The notes beneath the pieces were generated by a model. The model saw only the letters and a program-made list of their open reading frames with translations. It ran no database searches and was not told the origin of the DNA. 64,000 nt of DNA, from the NCBI GenBank assembly GCA_963995525.1, contig OZ023210.1, forward strand, positions 28,461,249-28,525,248, written 5' to 3'. Each line of letters starts with the position of its first letter. Positions within the stretch are counted from its first letter, which is position 1. Both the position numbers and the translations under genes were made by a program. Origin of the DNA: Escarpia spicata (lineage: Eukaryota; Annelida; Polychaeta; Sabellida; Siboglinidae). Positions 54,601-64,000 of the stretch are shown here, one piece after another.

Positions 54601-57600
54601 TTGACCACAAAATAATTTGAATTGAAAATAGGTTGGAAAATAATAGATGTGGAATTAACAAAATAGGAAATACATCAGCAGGAACAGTGATGAGCCATTT
54701 CCATAATGTTCAATTGTTTATTAGAGATGATAGGTTAACCACTTCAACATCAACATTTTTTCAGATCAGTTTGGTGTTTGTTTTTTTAATTTCCTCTGTT
54801 GTCGTGAATGGATGTCCACAAGATGAAATTTAACACTGGTCTTTCTTTGTGGCAACAGCAGTTGCCAGCTATATGGGGGGCGTCTCATTTAAATCGTGTT
54901 TGAAAATTAAACTTGGTCTGTGTCCCACAAAGTTGAGTTATTTATCAGCCTGTTGCATCAGTTGAGATTTAGACACTTCCTGAGCATTTTAGTGTAACTC
55001 TTATTGAGCTTCCTTTCCAACTAAAGACGAATGAACAAGAATTTGTTTAATAACATGTCATACAAATGTTTTGGTTGCAGTTATGTGATCCTGAGGTTTG
55101 AGTTCAGTGAGGATGCATTGACTGCAATGGAAGAATTGACAAACATTTTGCCAAGGAGTGTCAACATCAAAGTACGGCAGCTCGGTCAGACACACAGTAA
55201 GTGCACTTATATCCACAGTCCCACCCCTGCACTAATTTGGAAGAATTTCTGAAGAGACCATCATGTTTATATTACATTGCTTACTAACTGGAACCAGCCA
55301 AGGTCATCAATGTCAGCATCATAAATATGTTTTGGTAAGTTGTGCTGACACATGGTTTATGAAGATACTCCATAACTGCACGAGTGTTATTAATGTATGC
55401 ATCTAGATTATATTCATGATTACGCCATTCTTAGCGTCGTTAGTGACGATAAATGTTGTTCATAGTTATTTGCTACTGGTGTACTTGTGATTTTAACATC
55501 TTGTGTGTTACTGCATTTTCTCTACTAATTATGATGATATTCGTGCAACTATTATTGAGCCAGCATGTATGAATGTCTGTTTGCCTGTGTGTATATTACT
55601 AATTTCCTCGAAAATGTTTGCACCTCAGGCACCAAACTTTCAGGGATAATTCTACAAACCATAGGAAGAAGCCATTATTTTTGTTACATGTTATATAACA
55701 AATGTCTGGTATAAATACTTGAGGAAATCGTCCTCAGCATCTGTGTGTATGTGGCACGATCTGGAAGATGGGCATTTTGTTAGTGTATGTAACTACAACA
55801 ACTAGCGACAGTGTGAGAGAATACTCTCAACGTCATCTATACTTGTTTCAGTGCACGTGCTCAGTGGCATTATTCGCACTGAACCAAAGGGGGTGGAAAT
55901 CTGGCTGAAAGGTAAGTCTGTACACATACATGTTGAGTTAGGAGGTGATCCAGGAAACCATCCTACCTTGCAAAGCTCGCATCCATGGAAGAAAAGTTGT
56001 TTTATTGTGTGCGAAGCATGAAATGAAGTTTATTCTGATATAACAACGTGGACCAGCTTTTGTTCTGAAATTGACAGTAGGTTTCTTTGTGGAATTGCAA
56101 CCAAGTGAGAAATCTTGCATTGTGTACTTTCATTCCAATTTTCTTGTAAGGCCAGAAGAATCATTGATTGTGATGTAGGCGGGTAAGTGCAAGGGTAAAT
56201 ATGGAAGTCAGATCTCCTGCTGCAGCGTGTTTGTCAGTTTGCCATTATTATAATCCCATGTTTTACATTGTGACTAGAATACATAACTGTAACTTGTATT
56301 TGAATTGCAGCGGTTTCAGATGTAAGAAACTAGCAGCAGTCTTGTGTGGTTGCAGAGGCATGGTAATGTAGTGGTTAGCTCATCTGGTGTATGTGTCAAG
56401 AGTTCTGGGTTCAAGACCTGGACCACGCATAGGTAGATTTGGTGCAAAAGCCTGGCTCTCAGACTCAACAGTGAGGACTCTGTGTCCCTCGTAACTTGGA
56501 TGATCATGTTAATGTTGATCCCGTCTCGTTAACTGGGGATTTTGACAAACCTCGACAACTATTGGCCTTCCTCACTGCCACTATTGAGGGTCGATTTGGC
56601 AGTAATGTTCTGAAAAAGGCTGACTAGTTGAGTGAGGCATCATAAGGCCATCAGATTGTGGTAACCACAATTAACAGAACATTGCAGAGTGCTGGAAACT
56701 GGTGAAAATAACGGTCTGAGAGCACTACGGTTCAAATCCTCTGGCTTCCAGTTTAAGCCTGGCCAATTTTGGTCACTCCACATTGCCACATTTTGCTTGG
56801 CTGTATAAATGAATACCCGACGCTTGTCGCTAAAGGAGTAAACCTGCGATGGACTGGCATTGTATTCAGGTTCAATGTTCTTATTGGCTTCTGCCAGAGA
56901 AACTTGGCTTAAGCATTAGCCTTATAGCCTACCATGGGATTTAGGATTTAACTAATTAACCTTGTAAGAGCAGTTGGCGTGAAGTGAAGACCCAATTTCT
57001 GATAGACATCCGCCTTATTTGGACAGTTGTTCAGTCGAGATGAGATTTGATCTCGTAATGGCTCTCAACGAAAAACAACATGCAGTCAATGTTGATTAAG
57101 CTTTCAAAGGATTCTGTTGGTGGTATATGATGAAATTCTGGACAGAGCCATATTCCAACACCTACTGCAGTCCACGTGGAAGCAATGTAGGGTCTGCTAT
57201 GTTCTCTGATTACACATAAGAAAAGTCACACTTAATCACCCATACTTCATTTAGTGTCGAAATGTTGTGTAGACCATAATTCGTTCACTGTTGTTAATAA
57301 ATATGATGGTCATAATTCTGAAATGGCTTCTGTTATAAGAAATGTGCAGTTTCTTGACATCGTATTTCTGAGGCCATATCCACCAGCTACTTTCCACTAC
57401 ACAGTAATGTAGCCAACTTGCTTATGAAGAGGCAATCGATATTTGCTCGAGATGTTGCACTTATTTGCTGCAGTCTATTTAAAGACAGGATATGTTCACA
57501 GCTGCAATACTTTTGATTTAATATCTGGAACTACACCTATCTGTTGGTGGATGCCATGTACAGATTGCTGCCTTTCCTGCCATAGAGGACAGCTGCCTAT

Positions 57601-60600
57601 TGGAGACAAGCTGTGTGTGGGCGGAACATGTATAAAACTTATTACTGCCAAGTTGAACTTGTTTTGTATGCTGACTTCGTTGAGTGATTGTTTCTTTCAG
57701 ACAATAAAAATACCAAAGTAGTATTTGTTGGCAATTTGCCGCCAACAGCGACGGAGGCAGCACTGAAGGAGATCTTTACTGGCGCCACCATCATACGTAT
57801 TGCCCGCGAGGACGACTCCAGCTCGAAAGGGTAAAGTTCTCGCAATGTTGGGCACCCCACCCCACCAATGTTGTGGGGTTGGCTTCCCACTGTTACTCCA
57901 TTCACAAAGAGGTGTTGGTTTGCAAGAATGCATATGTCGCCCTTAGGGACAAAGTGGCAGTGTTGCCTGGCCGTGTGCTTCTATTACACTGACCACATGC
58001 CCCCAACTTCAAGCCTAACTGACAACTGGGTGCAATTCCCATAAGCCGGGCTTGGCAACAAGCACTCCATGGTCACATGATATCAATCTCACTGCCCTGA
58101 ATCACTTCTGTTACCGCGTGCATGCAGACCACCTTGGTTCGATCGAAACAGTTGGTCTCAGCTGACGAAAAATGTTACAATTCCACGGACAATATCCGCT
58201 GTTAGCCTGTGCACATGTAAAAGCTTAGTTTATGAGAAAGTGAGTGAACTATAATATAGAACAATTCACTGAAGCAACACGTACATTCCGTGTGCTGTAT
58301 TCTTGAATTGGGTTGTTTATTAGTTGACTGAAGCTGTCGGAGGGATTGACTCTGAATAACTGACTCAAACTGTCAGGGTGTGATTGTCTCTGTATAGCTG
58401 ACTCAAACTGTAAAAGTGTGATTGGCTAAAATAACTGACTCAAACCATTGGAGTGTGATTGACTCTGAATAACTGACTCGTACTGTCAGAGTGTCATTGA
58501 CACTGAATAACTGACTCAAACTGTCAAAGAATGTTTGACTCCGAATAACTGACACAAACTTCCAAAGTATGGTTGATTAAAAAAAATGACTCAAACTGTC
58601 AGAGCATGATTGACTCCGAATAATGGTGACACCTGTATAAATCTTGCACACTGAACAGGAACTGTGACAGTGTAGTAGACACCTTGTGTAGGCATCGGCA
58701 ATTGAATGAAGGATGTTAAACCATGGGTACTACTGTCAGTAGAGTAAAACTGAGTTTGCAGTCTGTCAGTAGCTGAAAGAGACAGAAGGTCTGTTTACAC
58801 AAGTGGATTATTGTCTGATTATGTTGTACAACTCAATAGTGCATAAACAAATTATGTTTACGTATAAACATGAGTGACGTGTCTAGACACTGTGAGTGTA
58901 ACCTATAGAATGACACTAATCCTGACTTGAGCCTTGATGAAGGGTCACGACAAGAACACATGTGGCGGTTGCTGACTGGCCACGGATTCAATAATCTAAC
59001 CGTACTGTCATAAAATGAAACCCAGTTCTGCAATGCAATCGATTAGTGTGCCTCACTAATCGATCTTGTGTAAACAGGCCGTTAGGCCATGAGAATATGA
59101 TCGATTTATGCCTGAATGGCTGATCGATGATCAAAACTGAGAATGCTAAAGTTTCTCATATGTTTCACCGGCTAACTGTGAATGTGATGAGTGAGATTTG
59201 GGAAATGTCACTGACATCAGGCCAAGTCTCAATTACTGGCAGTCAATCATAATCAATCAATCACAATACTTTATTGTCCCTTGTGAGGGAAATTCATGTG
59301 GAGTGTAGCAGCATATTAAGACAAAGTGAATGATACACTCACTCAGGCTCATACAAGCCAGACATTGTGAGAATGTGACGAACAAATCAATGATAGTTGA
59401 TTGACATTTCACTAGTCATTATGACATAGTTGATCTATGTTTTAAAGTGTGCACAGGTAGAATACAACAACAACAACAGCTCCTTGTTTGAATTCCCCCG
59501 TTGAACGTTATGGTCGGTGCCAACCTTTGAGTTGCTGAAGTGAACCCTTACTAAAGAGGCAGTACCCAAAACCAAACTGACCACATGCCCCTACTTCAAG
59601 CCTAACTGACCACATGCCCTCCTACTTCAAGCCCAACTGACCAGATGCCCCCTACTTCAAGCCCAACTGACCAGATGCCCCCCTACTTCAAACCCAACTG
59701 ACCATCTGACCCCTACTTCAAGCCCAACTGATCACGTGCCCCCTACTTCAAACCCAACTGATCACATGCCCCCTACTTCAAACCCAACTGACCATATGAC
59801 CCCTATTTCAAGCCCAACTGATCACCCAAGCTTTACCCCAAACAAAACCGAAGCCCAGTTGACCCAGTGAAAAGTGACATGTGGTCATAGTTCACTTGTT
59901 TCCGCCTTACATTTCACTGTGCCACATTGTCCAGCAAGACTTGCCGGGTGTACGAATGTGCTTAATGTGTGGGCACTGGCATGTTGCAAGACTTCCCATG
60001 TCCACAAAGATGGGAAGTTTTGGTTTTACCTTTGGAAACTGAAGTACGACAGATACAAACACAACAGCAGTTCACCTGTCCTGAGTCGGCCAGTCACATG
60101 TATACTTACATGGAGGCGTTTCACATTGAAACTGCACAATCTACCACCAATGAAACTTGAGAACTAGTCACTATTATTACAATATGCCAGTTTGGAAGAA
60201 GCACTGGCCAAACTGTGCCCTTACCACTCGTTTGCATGACCCATTGACATACTTTCCTTATAATTATGAACAGATACATCATGTCCTGATTTTATCACAT
60301 TGTCATCAATAGCAACGGATATGCCATCGTATTCTGCTTGCTTGGAGGCTGCAAGATATGATACTGCTTGGCGAGTGAACATAGACCCAGGATCAGTGCC
60401 TCAAACAGTCCATGTTGTTTTGCTACAAAGCAAGCAATGTAGAATTGCACAGCAGTCCTGCATGCATCAACAGAGGTGACACCAGCGAAGTGACAAGTTG
60501 TGTTTGGGTCATTTGAAGTCTGCCAACAGTGAGCTGATGTTGACAGCGCTGGCACATGTAGAGCACAGCATGTAAGATGGTACTCGCTCAGTCGCAGGAT

Positions 60601-63600
60601 CACCAGAGAAGCATAAAAAGAGAAGCCAAATTATACCATTTGGTCATTGACTGTAATGATGTGGGTTATTTGTAGTGACTGTGAAGGACAGGTCTTTGCC
60701 ACTGATGAGTAACTAATGTGTGAGCAACAAGAGTACGCCGATCCACGAGCAGCTTTTTAAAATATGACTTACCACTCATGAACAATCTGTCACTAATCTG
60801 TAGCATGAAAGAAGCTGCAGCTGCTGGTGTTAATGTGGTGATGCGTGATTCTGTGTGACATCCGTTGATGCTTACTCTGGCTTGCTTCAAAGAGTGGCCA
60901 TATGTTGGTTGTCACTAGGAGGAAAAGCTGCACGGTGTCACCTGGAAGATTTGTGCGGTATCACTTTGAGGACCATTTGAACGGTGTTGCTTGGAAGATT
61001 TGTGTGGTGTCACTGAAGGAGTTGTCCAGTGTCACCTAGAAAGGTTGCTTGGTATCAGCTGGAAGAGTTGCTAAGTGGCACGTTGAGATATAAGACTCAC
61101 AGTGTCACGTCCCTTGGTATGTGGCTTGACTCCCAGAGAGAACAGTGTGGAGTCCTACATTCAGCATGAGAGATGTTAGGTTCAGCTGCAAAATCTGTGA
61201 AGCTTATCAGCGGTGGGTCGTCTAAAATCCACCAGCATCAAGCCGAGGTTGTGTGGTGGAGATGTCGCAAGTAGTGTATGGCATGTGAGGCGGTCCTTGC
61301 TCAGTTGCAGATGTGATCGAGTCATTTCTGTCTGCCTTCACAATATCAAAGTGATAAAGCCTCCTCACGTGCTGCTCTCCTGGTAATGACAGAGGACATC
61401 TGGGCATTGGGCCTATCGTTACTTCAAGGTGCTAGGAGGCAGCAACAGGCCACAGTCAGACACCTACACACTGTCAAGTGGAGCTTGGCTGCAGGAAGGC
61501 TCTTGCGACAACAACTACACACCTCCAGTGAAATAGAATTAATTTAGTGATTCATTCTTGATCTGCAATTGTTGTCTTTCTTCCAATGTAGTTCTTGTCT
61601 GTTAACATGGCCTGATCATGGAGTTCATGTCAGAGTTCAATTCTTGTCTGTTAACATGGCCTGATCATGGAGTTCATGTCAGAGTTCAATTCTTGTCTGT
61701 TAACATGGCCTGATCATGGAGTTCATATCAGAGTTCAATTCTTGTATTTACTACATTGACTAGTGTCCATCTCTCAAACTGTGTGATTGATCTGCTACTG
61801 TCTGTCTGTTCTACTCCGAGTAGCTATGCCATTGTGGGTTATGACAACGCAAAGGACGCCGAACAGGCTGCAGAGGAACACTCTTCTGCCATCCTTGACA
61901 ACTACGTTCTGGCCGTGTTCCACTTCCCCAGTGCACCCAGACCCCGAACAGGTATGTATCTATGCTACTCAGGGAATACTGAAGAATTTGATGTACAGTA
62001 ATTATGAACATTGGAGCTAATCTAAGATCAGTACTCTAATTAGATAATAAAATTTAGTTTAAATTGATCGTTGTTGAAGGTCATACAATTAAAATTTCAT
62101 TAAGTACCAAATGATTTAGAAATACTTCTCGAATTGAGAGTTATTGTTTTATTAAGTTAAATCAAAAAAGTTTTGAAATTGAAATTGTGTTTGGTATATT
62201 TCTCTGAAACAGTTTAATGATTAATACATTTTATATAAAAATCAACTAATTTCTTCAAATGAAATTCAAAATGCATACGTACAACTAACATATTCCTCCA
62301 TTAACAATAATGATACATTTCTTATTTAGCACCCCCTTCAAATAATTGTTCTGAGGTGCTTTAATTGATAAGTGTGAAAATAACAAAATAGGTAAAAACA
62401 AAAACAAATTACCTAAGATCACATAAATAGATAGATGAATAATTAAATAAATAAACATGCTGATTATTCAGCAACTCCTAGTTACTGTATGCTGAATGTT
62501 GCTCTCATTGCGTCTAGCAGCCGAGAAAGAACAGACGGATAAACTGAAGAAACTTGAGCATGATCAGGTTAGACATTGTTTCTCTGTGCCCATATTTAGT
62601 CATTGTTTCCCGTTGTGTAGATTTAGTTATTGTTTCCTGTTGTGTACATTTAGTTATTGTTTCCTGTTGTGTACATTTAGTTATTGTTTCCCGTTGTGCA
62701 CATTAAGTCATTACTTGCATGGTGGCTTACGGTTGCATTTTAATTCATAGTAAATCTCATATACCGTATTATCCCCAATAGACGCACACTGCGCAAGGGC
62801 TTGGGTGCGCGTCTGTTGATTGATCATAAGACATAAGTAGTAGAAGCTGCCAGCGGTGGACAAATGCACAGATTGCATACACGTCACGCATGTGCAACTC
62901 TAAGATGGGCAACACTTAGCAAAGACAGAACCAGCACATCTACCAAAACATCTAGCATTCGGTCGACAGAAGACGGTACTCAGCACGCCACTCACGACAG
63001 ACAGCTACTGACAGCAATGCTTGCGGTTTTATACCTCCGGAGTCCGGACAAACACAGTGCTAAACTGACAATCATGACACTAGCCAGAAGACATCATTGG
63101 GCATTGCAGGATAACCTCTGCCTGTGCTGAATCAGCGCTCAAACAATCCAAACCTGCATGCTTTGCTAGTGATGCAATGGCGCAAGGCCAACTGCGAGCA
63201 TGGGGAGAGCGATTCTCGAAGATGTCAAGTAAGACATCGGAGTGCTCTTCGTTGTTTAGACCCTTCCTCATGGCGATAGACATATCTCAGCCCTTTGTCT
63301 CCAATGTTTGGAAAGTTTACGTGATTATAACAACATGCCCGACTTTGCAGAAAAAAACAAAAGTTTAGAACCACCTTACGGAAAAAAGTACAATGAATTG
63401 TTATCTAGTAGGTATCTCCAAGGTTGTTCCAGAGGCAGTAATATCACCATATTTTGCATTTTTTAAGTGTACATTCATTTCTAAAATTCAGTTTTCTTGG
63501 GTGGTTTCACTTCTGTAAAAGGGGGTGCATGTCTATTAGGCAGTGCGCGTCTGTAGGGGATAATAGGTTACATCAAGAATTAACTGTACTAGGTTCAGAC

Positions 63601-64000
63601 TTAATCATTGGTGATTTAGATATCATTTGGTAATTGTAATGATTCAACAATGCACTTTTTTGGTAACTGCATTTGCAAAAAATACTACAATCCCATGAAT
63701 AGACAACTGGAATCATTTAATGATCTGTGGTGGATATTTTTTACGAATAATTTTCGCGCAGTAATTGCTGTATGGCAGAAATGTTTTCGAGATCAGTTGA
63801 GATGGCGTTCGATTGAATAGCTCTACTATTGGGTGAAGTGTAAAGTACTTTGAGCAGTCCTAAGGACTAGATACCGCGCTACATGAGAACATACCTTTAA
63901 CATCAGGATTATTATATTTACAGAAACAAAAGAGTATAAAGTCAGAAGAACCACTAAAGAAAGAATCTGGGGTACCTCAAATGAAGAAAGGCACCACACC
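47028..64000 (+). CDS. gene 2: SAP-RRM-RRM nuclear nucleic-acid-binding protein (11 coding exons seen, 3' end outside window)
   Basis: Exons 47028-47154, 47563-47643, 49164-49265, 50192-50254, 54375-54531, 55081-55196, 55852-55911, 57701-57830, 61824-61951, 62521-62567 and 63924 to the edge. All have GT-AG borders and matching phases; about 362 codons without a stop. Order: SAP domain (about residues 10-40; DNA/chromatin binding), Ser/Asn linker, acidic segment, divergent RRM1 (about 130-215), nucleolin-like RRM2 (about 238-315), charged linker, Lys-rich segment. The ATG starts the SAP exon in good position after an acceptor. The paralog at 818-10399 supplies the likely remaining C-terminus. 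A scaffold- or hnRNP-like role in RNA processing is inferred from domains; orthology is not established. Confidence 0.87.
47563..47643 (+). CDS. gene 2 exon 2: Ser/Asn/Asp linker
   Basis: Acceptor ctttgttcag, donor CACAG|GTAGCA, phase 1 in and out. Polar, probably disordered ([20 protein letters not shown]). Confidence 0.85.
47833..47955. repeat. diverged repeat shared with 49695-49815
   Basis: Both contain gaggtctactc/gaagtccactc, then cctctaatctaccagttggtg or tctcacctaccagttgggga, then gatgtatttca and aaaacacga. A duplicated interspersed repeat in introns 2 and 3 of gene 2. Confidence 0.7.
48318..49230. repeat. ten-copy array of (TG)n + acceptor + exon 3 start
   Basis: Copies begin (gacag, gcag or gatag) near 48401, 48538, 48673, 48747, 48817, 48885, 48953, 49021, 49091 and 49159. 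The first three are separated by long pure (TG) runs (48319-48395, 48457-48537, 48591-48672); the rest have a ~68-70-bp period. Copies 5, 7 and 9 have GATTAG in place of GATGAG, an in-frame stop if spliced in the exon 3 frame. The stop and non-stop copies alternate, a higher-order pattern. Confidence 0.95.
49164..49265 (+). CDS. gene 2 exon 3: acidic segment, preceded by its own amplified acceptor
   Basis: Acceptor gtgtgtgtgacag with no normal polypyrimidine tract, donor GACG|GTAAGC. It encodes [15 protein letters not shown] and then a run of Asp/Glu. It is the last of ten copies of the acceptor-plus-exon start, and the only one extending into the acidic codons and a good donor. Confidence 0.85.
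49266..50191. other. gene 2 intron 3
   Basis: Apart from the repeat copy at 49695-49815 and an (AT)n run at 50158-50180 next to the exon 4 acceptor, nothing is recognised. Confidence 0.6.
50192..50254 (+). CDS. gene 2 exon 4: short linker
   Basis: Acceptor tttcgcacag after an (AT)n run, donor AAAG|GTAGGT. Encodes [20 protein letters not shown]. Phase 1 in and out. Confidence 0.82.
51190..51480. other. GC-rich island within intron 4, possible decayed coding remnant
   Basis: Noticeably GC-richer than its surroundings; one frame ends [13 protein letters not shown] cannot assign a family. Confidence 0.3.
52393..52480 (+). mobile_element. tRNA-like head in the left palindrome arm
   Basis: A box TAGCTCATTTGG (52405-52416) and B box GGTTCAATCCC (52463-52473). 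The ends TGTCGG (52393-52398) and CCGACA (52472-52477) pair like an acceptor stem and are followed by CCA (52478-52480). The anticodon arm is not convincing, so it is called SINE or tRNA-derived rather than a tRNA gene. Confidence 0.6.
52937..53026 (-). mobile_element. tRNA-like head in the right palindrome arm
   Basis: Inverted copy of 52393-52480 with about ten changes. On the minus strand it has TAGCTCGTTTGG and GTTCGATCC boxes. Confidence 0.6.
53270..53680. repeat. two diverged tandem copies (~190 bp)
   Basis: Both copies carry gtaattacacaa-caattaatt, then tatttct-acaaag, gtcattatc and aactaaggc/gta. Likely an internal duplication of the surrounding element. Confidence 0.55.
54375..54531 (+). 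CDS. gene 2 exon 5: first half of divergent RRM1
   Basis: The acceptor ttgtggttgtag gives the frame [20 protein letters not shown]; the alternative acceptor at atcttcag breaks the frame. beta1-like VLYIYPL, then a helix and beta2. Donor AAGG|GTATGT, phase 2. Confidence 0.85.
55081..55196 (+). CDS. gene 2 exon 6: second half of divergent RRM1
   Basis: Acceptor ttggttgcag; completes an RNP1-like GYVILRFEF followed by helix 2 ([11 protein letters not shown]) and beta4. Donor CACA|GTAAGT, phase 1. RNP aromatic positions are only partly kept. Confidence 0.85.
55852..55911 (+). CDS. gene 2 exon 7: linker between RRMs
   Basis: Acceptor acttgtttcag, donor AAAG|GTAAGT. Encodes [20 protein letters not shown], possibly an extra beta pair closing RRM1. 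Confidence 0.85.
56341..56640 (+). mobile_element. tRNA-derived SINE
   Basis: A-box-like aatgtagtggttagctc (56366-56382) and B box GGGTTCAAGACC (56407-56418) at tRNA spacing, followed by an unrelated body. The 3' limit is uncertain. Confidence 0.6.
56700..56900. mobile_element. SINE-like fragment
   Basis: A B-box-like GGTTCAAATCC (56729-56739) and a body with cctgcgatggactggcatt. Looks like a 5'-truncated SINE; weak evidence. Confidence 0.4.
57701..57830 (+). CDS. gene 2 exon 8: first half of RRM2
   Basis: Same 130 bp length, phase and encoded protein as exon A of gene 1 (818-947), with five synonymous differences. RNP2 is VVFVGNL. Donor AAGG|GTAAAG. Confidence 0.93.
58346..58628. repeat. 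~38-bp minisatellite, ~7 copies
   Basis: Units follow attgactctgaataactgac then tcaaactgtcagagtg, with moderate divergence. Intron 8 of gene 2. Confidence 0.85.
59250..59335 (-). mobile_element. LINE-type 3' tail
   Basis: cacaatactttattgtccct followed by tgtgagggaaattcatgtgg resembles the common ends of vertebrate and invertebrate LINE copies. No coding part attached. Confidence 0.4.
59575..59830. repeat. ~30-bp minisatellite, ~8 copies
   Basis: Units of accacatgccccctacttca then agcccaactg. A single related unit also occurs near 57990-58020. Confidence 0.88.
60920..61090. repeat. diverged ~24-bp minisatellite matching that of gene 1
   Basis: Units based on ggtgtcacctggaagatttg, the same core as the array at 1630-1935 in the corresponding intron of gene 1. 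Confidence 0.65.
61592..61747. repeat. 49-bp tandem repeat, 3 copies
   Basis: attcttgtctgttaacatgg then cctgatcatggagttcat; copies nearly identical, ending ~75 bp before exon 9. Confidence 0.92.
61824..61951 (+). CDS. gene 2 exon 9: second half of RRM2
   Basis: Acceptor ccgagtag, donor ACAG|GTATGT; 128 bp as in gene 1. RNP1 is KGYAIVGY across the junction. The C-terminal half differs strongly from gene 1 exon B ([11 protein letters not shown] here). Confidence 0.92.
62521..62567 (+). CDS. gene 2 exon 10: short charged segment
   Basis: Acceptor cgtctagcag, donor CAG|GTTAGA, phase 1 in and 0 out. Encodes [16 protein letters not shown]. It takes the place of the 86-bp exon C of gene 1. Confidence 0.75.
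62762..63568. mobile_element. MITE with ~28-bp terminal inverted repeats in intron 10
   Basis: Left end ccgtattatccccaatagac, then gcacactgc, is matched inverted at 63530-63568 (gcagtgcgcgtctgtagggg, then ataatagg). About 800 bp, no transposase frame. Confidence 0.7.
63725..63900 (+). mobile_element. 5'-truncated copy of the SINE seen at 9751-10075
   Basis: Shares the body and tail (gcgttcgattgaa, gtgtaaagtactttgagcag, gaacataccttta). Ends about 23 bases before the exon 11 acceptor. Confidence 0.75.
63924..64000 (+). CDS. gene 2 exon 11 (cut by the window): Lys-rich segment
   Basis: Acceptor attatatttacag. Reads [20 protein letters not shown] and on to the edge, alignable with the start of gene 1 exon D (KKESEVPQ). 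Enters in phase 0. Confidence 0.83.

Larger units (their letters stand above)
55912..57700. other. gene 2 intron 7 with SINE-like units
   Basis: Apart from the two SINE-like units below, no feature is recognised. Confidence 0.5.

Noticed and set aside
818..64000. The two gene copies as unmerged haplotypes in the assembly
   Set aside because: Exon B and exon C differ far too much from their partners for alleles, while exon order and phase are kept, so true tandem paralogs are more likely.

Overview
The window is animal nuclear DNA. It has GT-AG introns of about 0.3-4 kb with consistent phases, dense microsatellites and minisatellites, and mixed remains of LINE (CR1/L2/Rex-like), Ty3/gypsy, SINE and MITE elements. 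One LINE carries a 2A-like peptide plus a PHD finger, which I associate with CR1-type elements of marine invertebrates. I cannot name the species.

The only host genes I can support are two tandem paralogs on the + strand. Gene 1 is cut by the left edge: its visible exons run 818-10399 and end in a stop codon. Gene 2 runs from an ATG at 47028 off the right edge. Together they outline a nuclear RNA/DNA-binding protein: an N-terminal SAP domain, a Ser/Asn linker, an acidic stretch, a divergent RRM, a nucleolin-like RRM, a Lys-rich segment, an Arg-rich segment, a Gly/Met-rich low-complexity segment and a short tail. SAP to RRM2 is read from gene 2, and RRM2 to the stop from gene 1. All joins were checked for phase by eye.

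Layout: 1-11 kb is the 3' part of gene 1. Its intron after exon D is mostly a ~39-copy minisatellite that includes the exon's own 5' splice site. 11-43.2 kb is a transposon field: a 5'-truncated LINE (11.8-14.1 kb), a decayed Mag-like gypsy (15.5-19.7 kb), TE fragments (21.0-21.9 kb), and a MITE-derived satellite (21.9-33.5 kb) split by a gypsy element with both LTRs (23245-29672) and by a LINE with a 965-codon open frame (30280-33271). Then come a LINE tail (34.0-34.6 kb), a broken CR1-like element with 2A and PHD (35.2-38.9 kb) and several decayed LINE pieces (39.7-43.2 kb). 43.2-47 kb is unassigned and should contain the gene 2 promoter. 47-64 kb is gene 2; its introns hold a 10-copy amplification of the exon 3 acceptor with (TG)n, a ~1 kb palindrome with tRNA-like heads, SINE-like units, minisatellites and a MITE.

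The most unusual pattern is that tandem arrays have captured real splice sites in both paralogs: a donor in gene 1 and an acceptor in gene 2. Each creates a run of decoy sites that could affect splicing.
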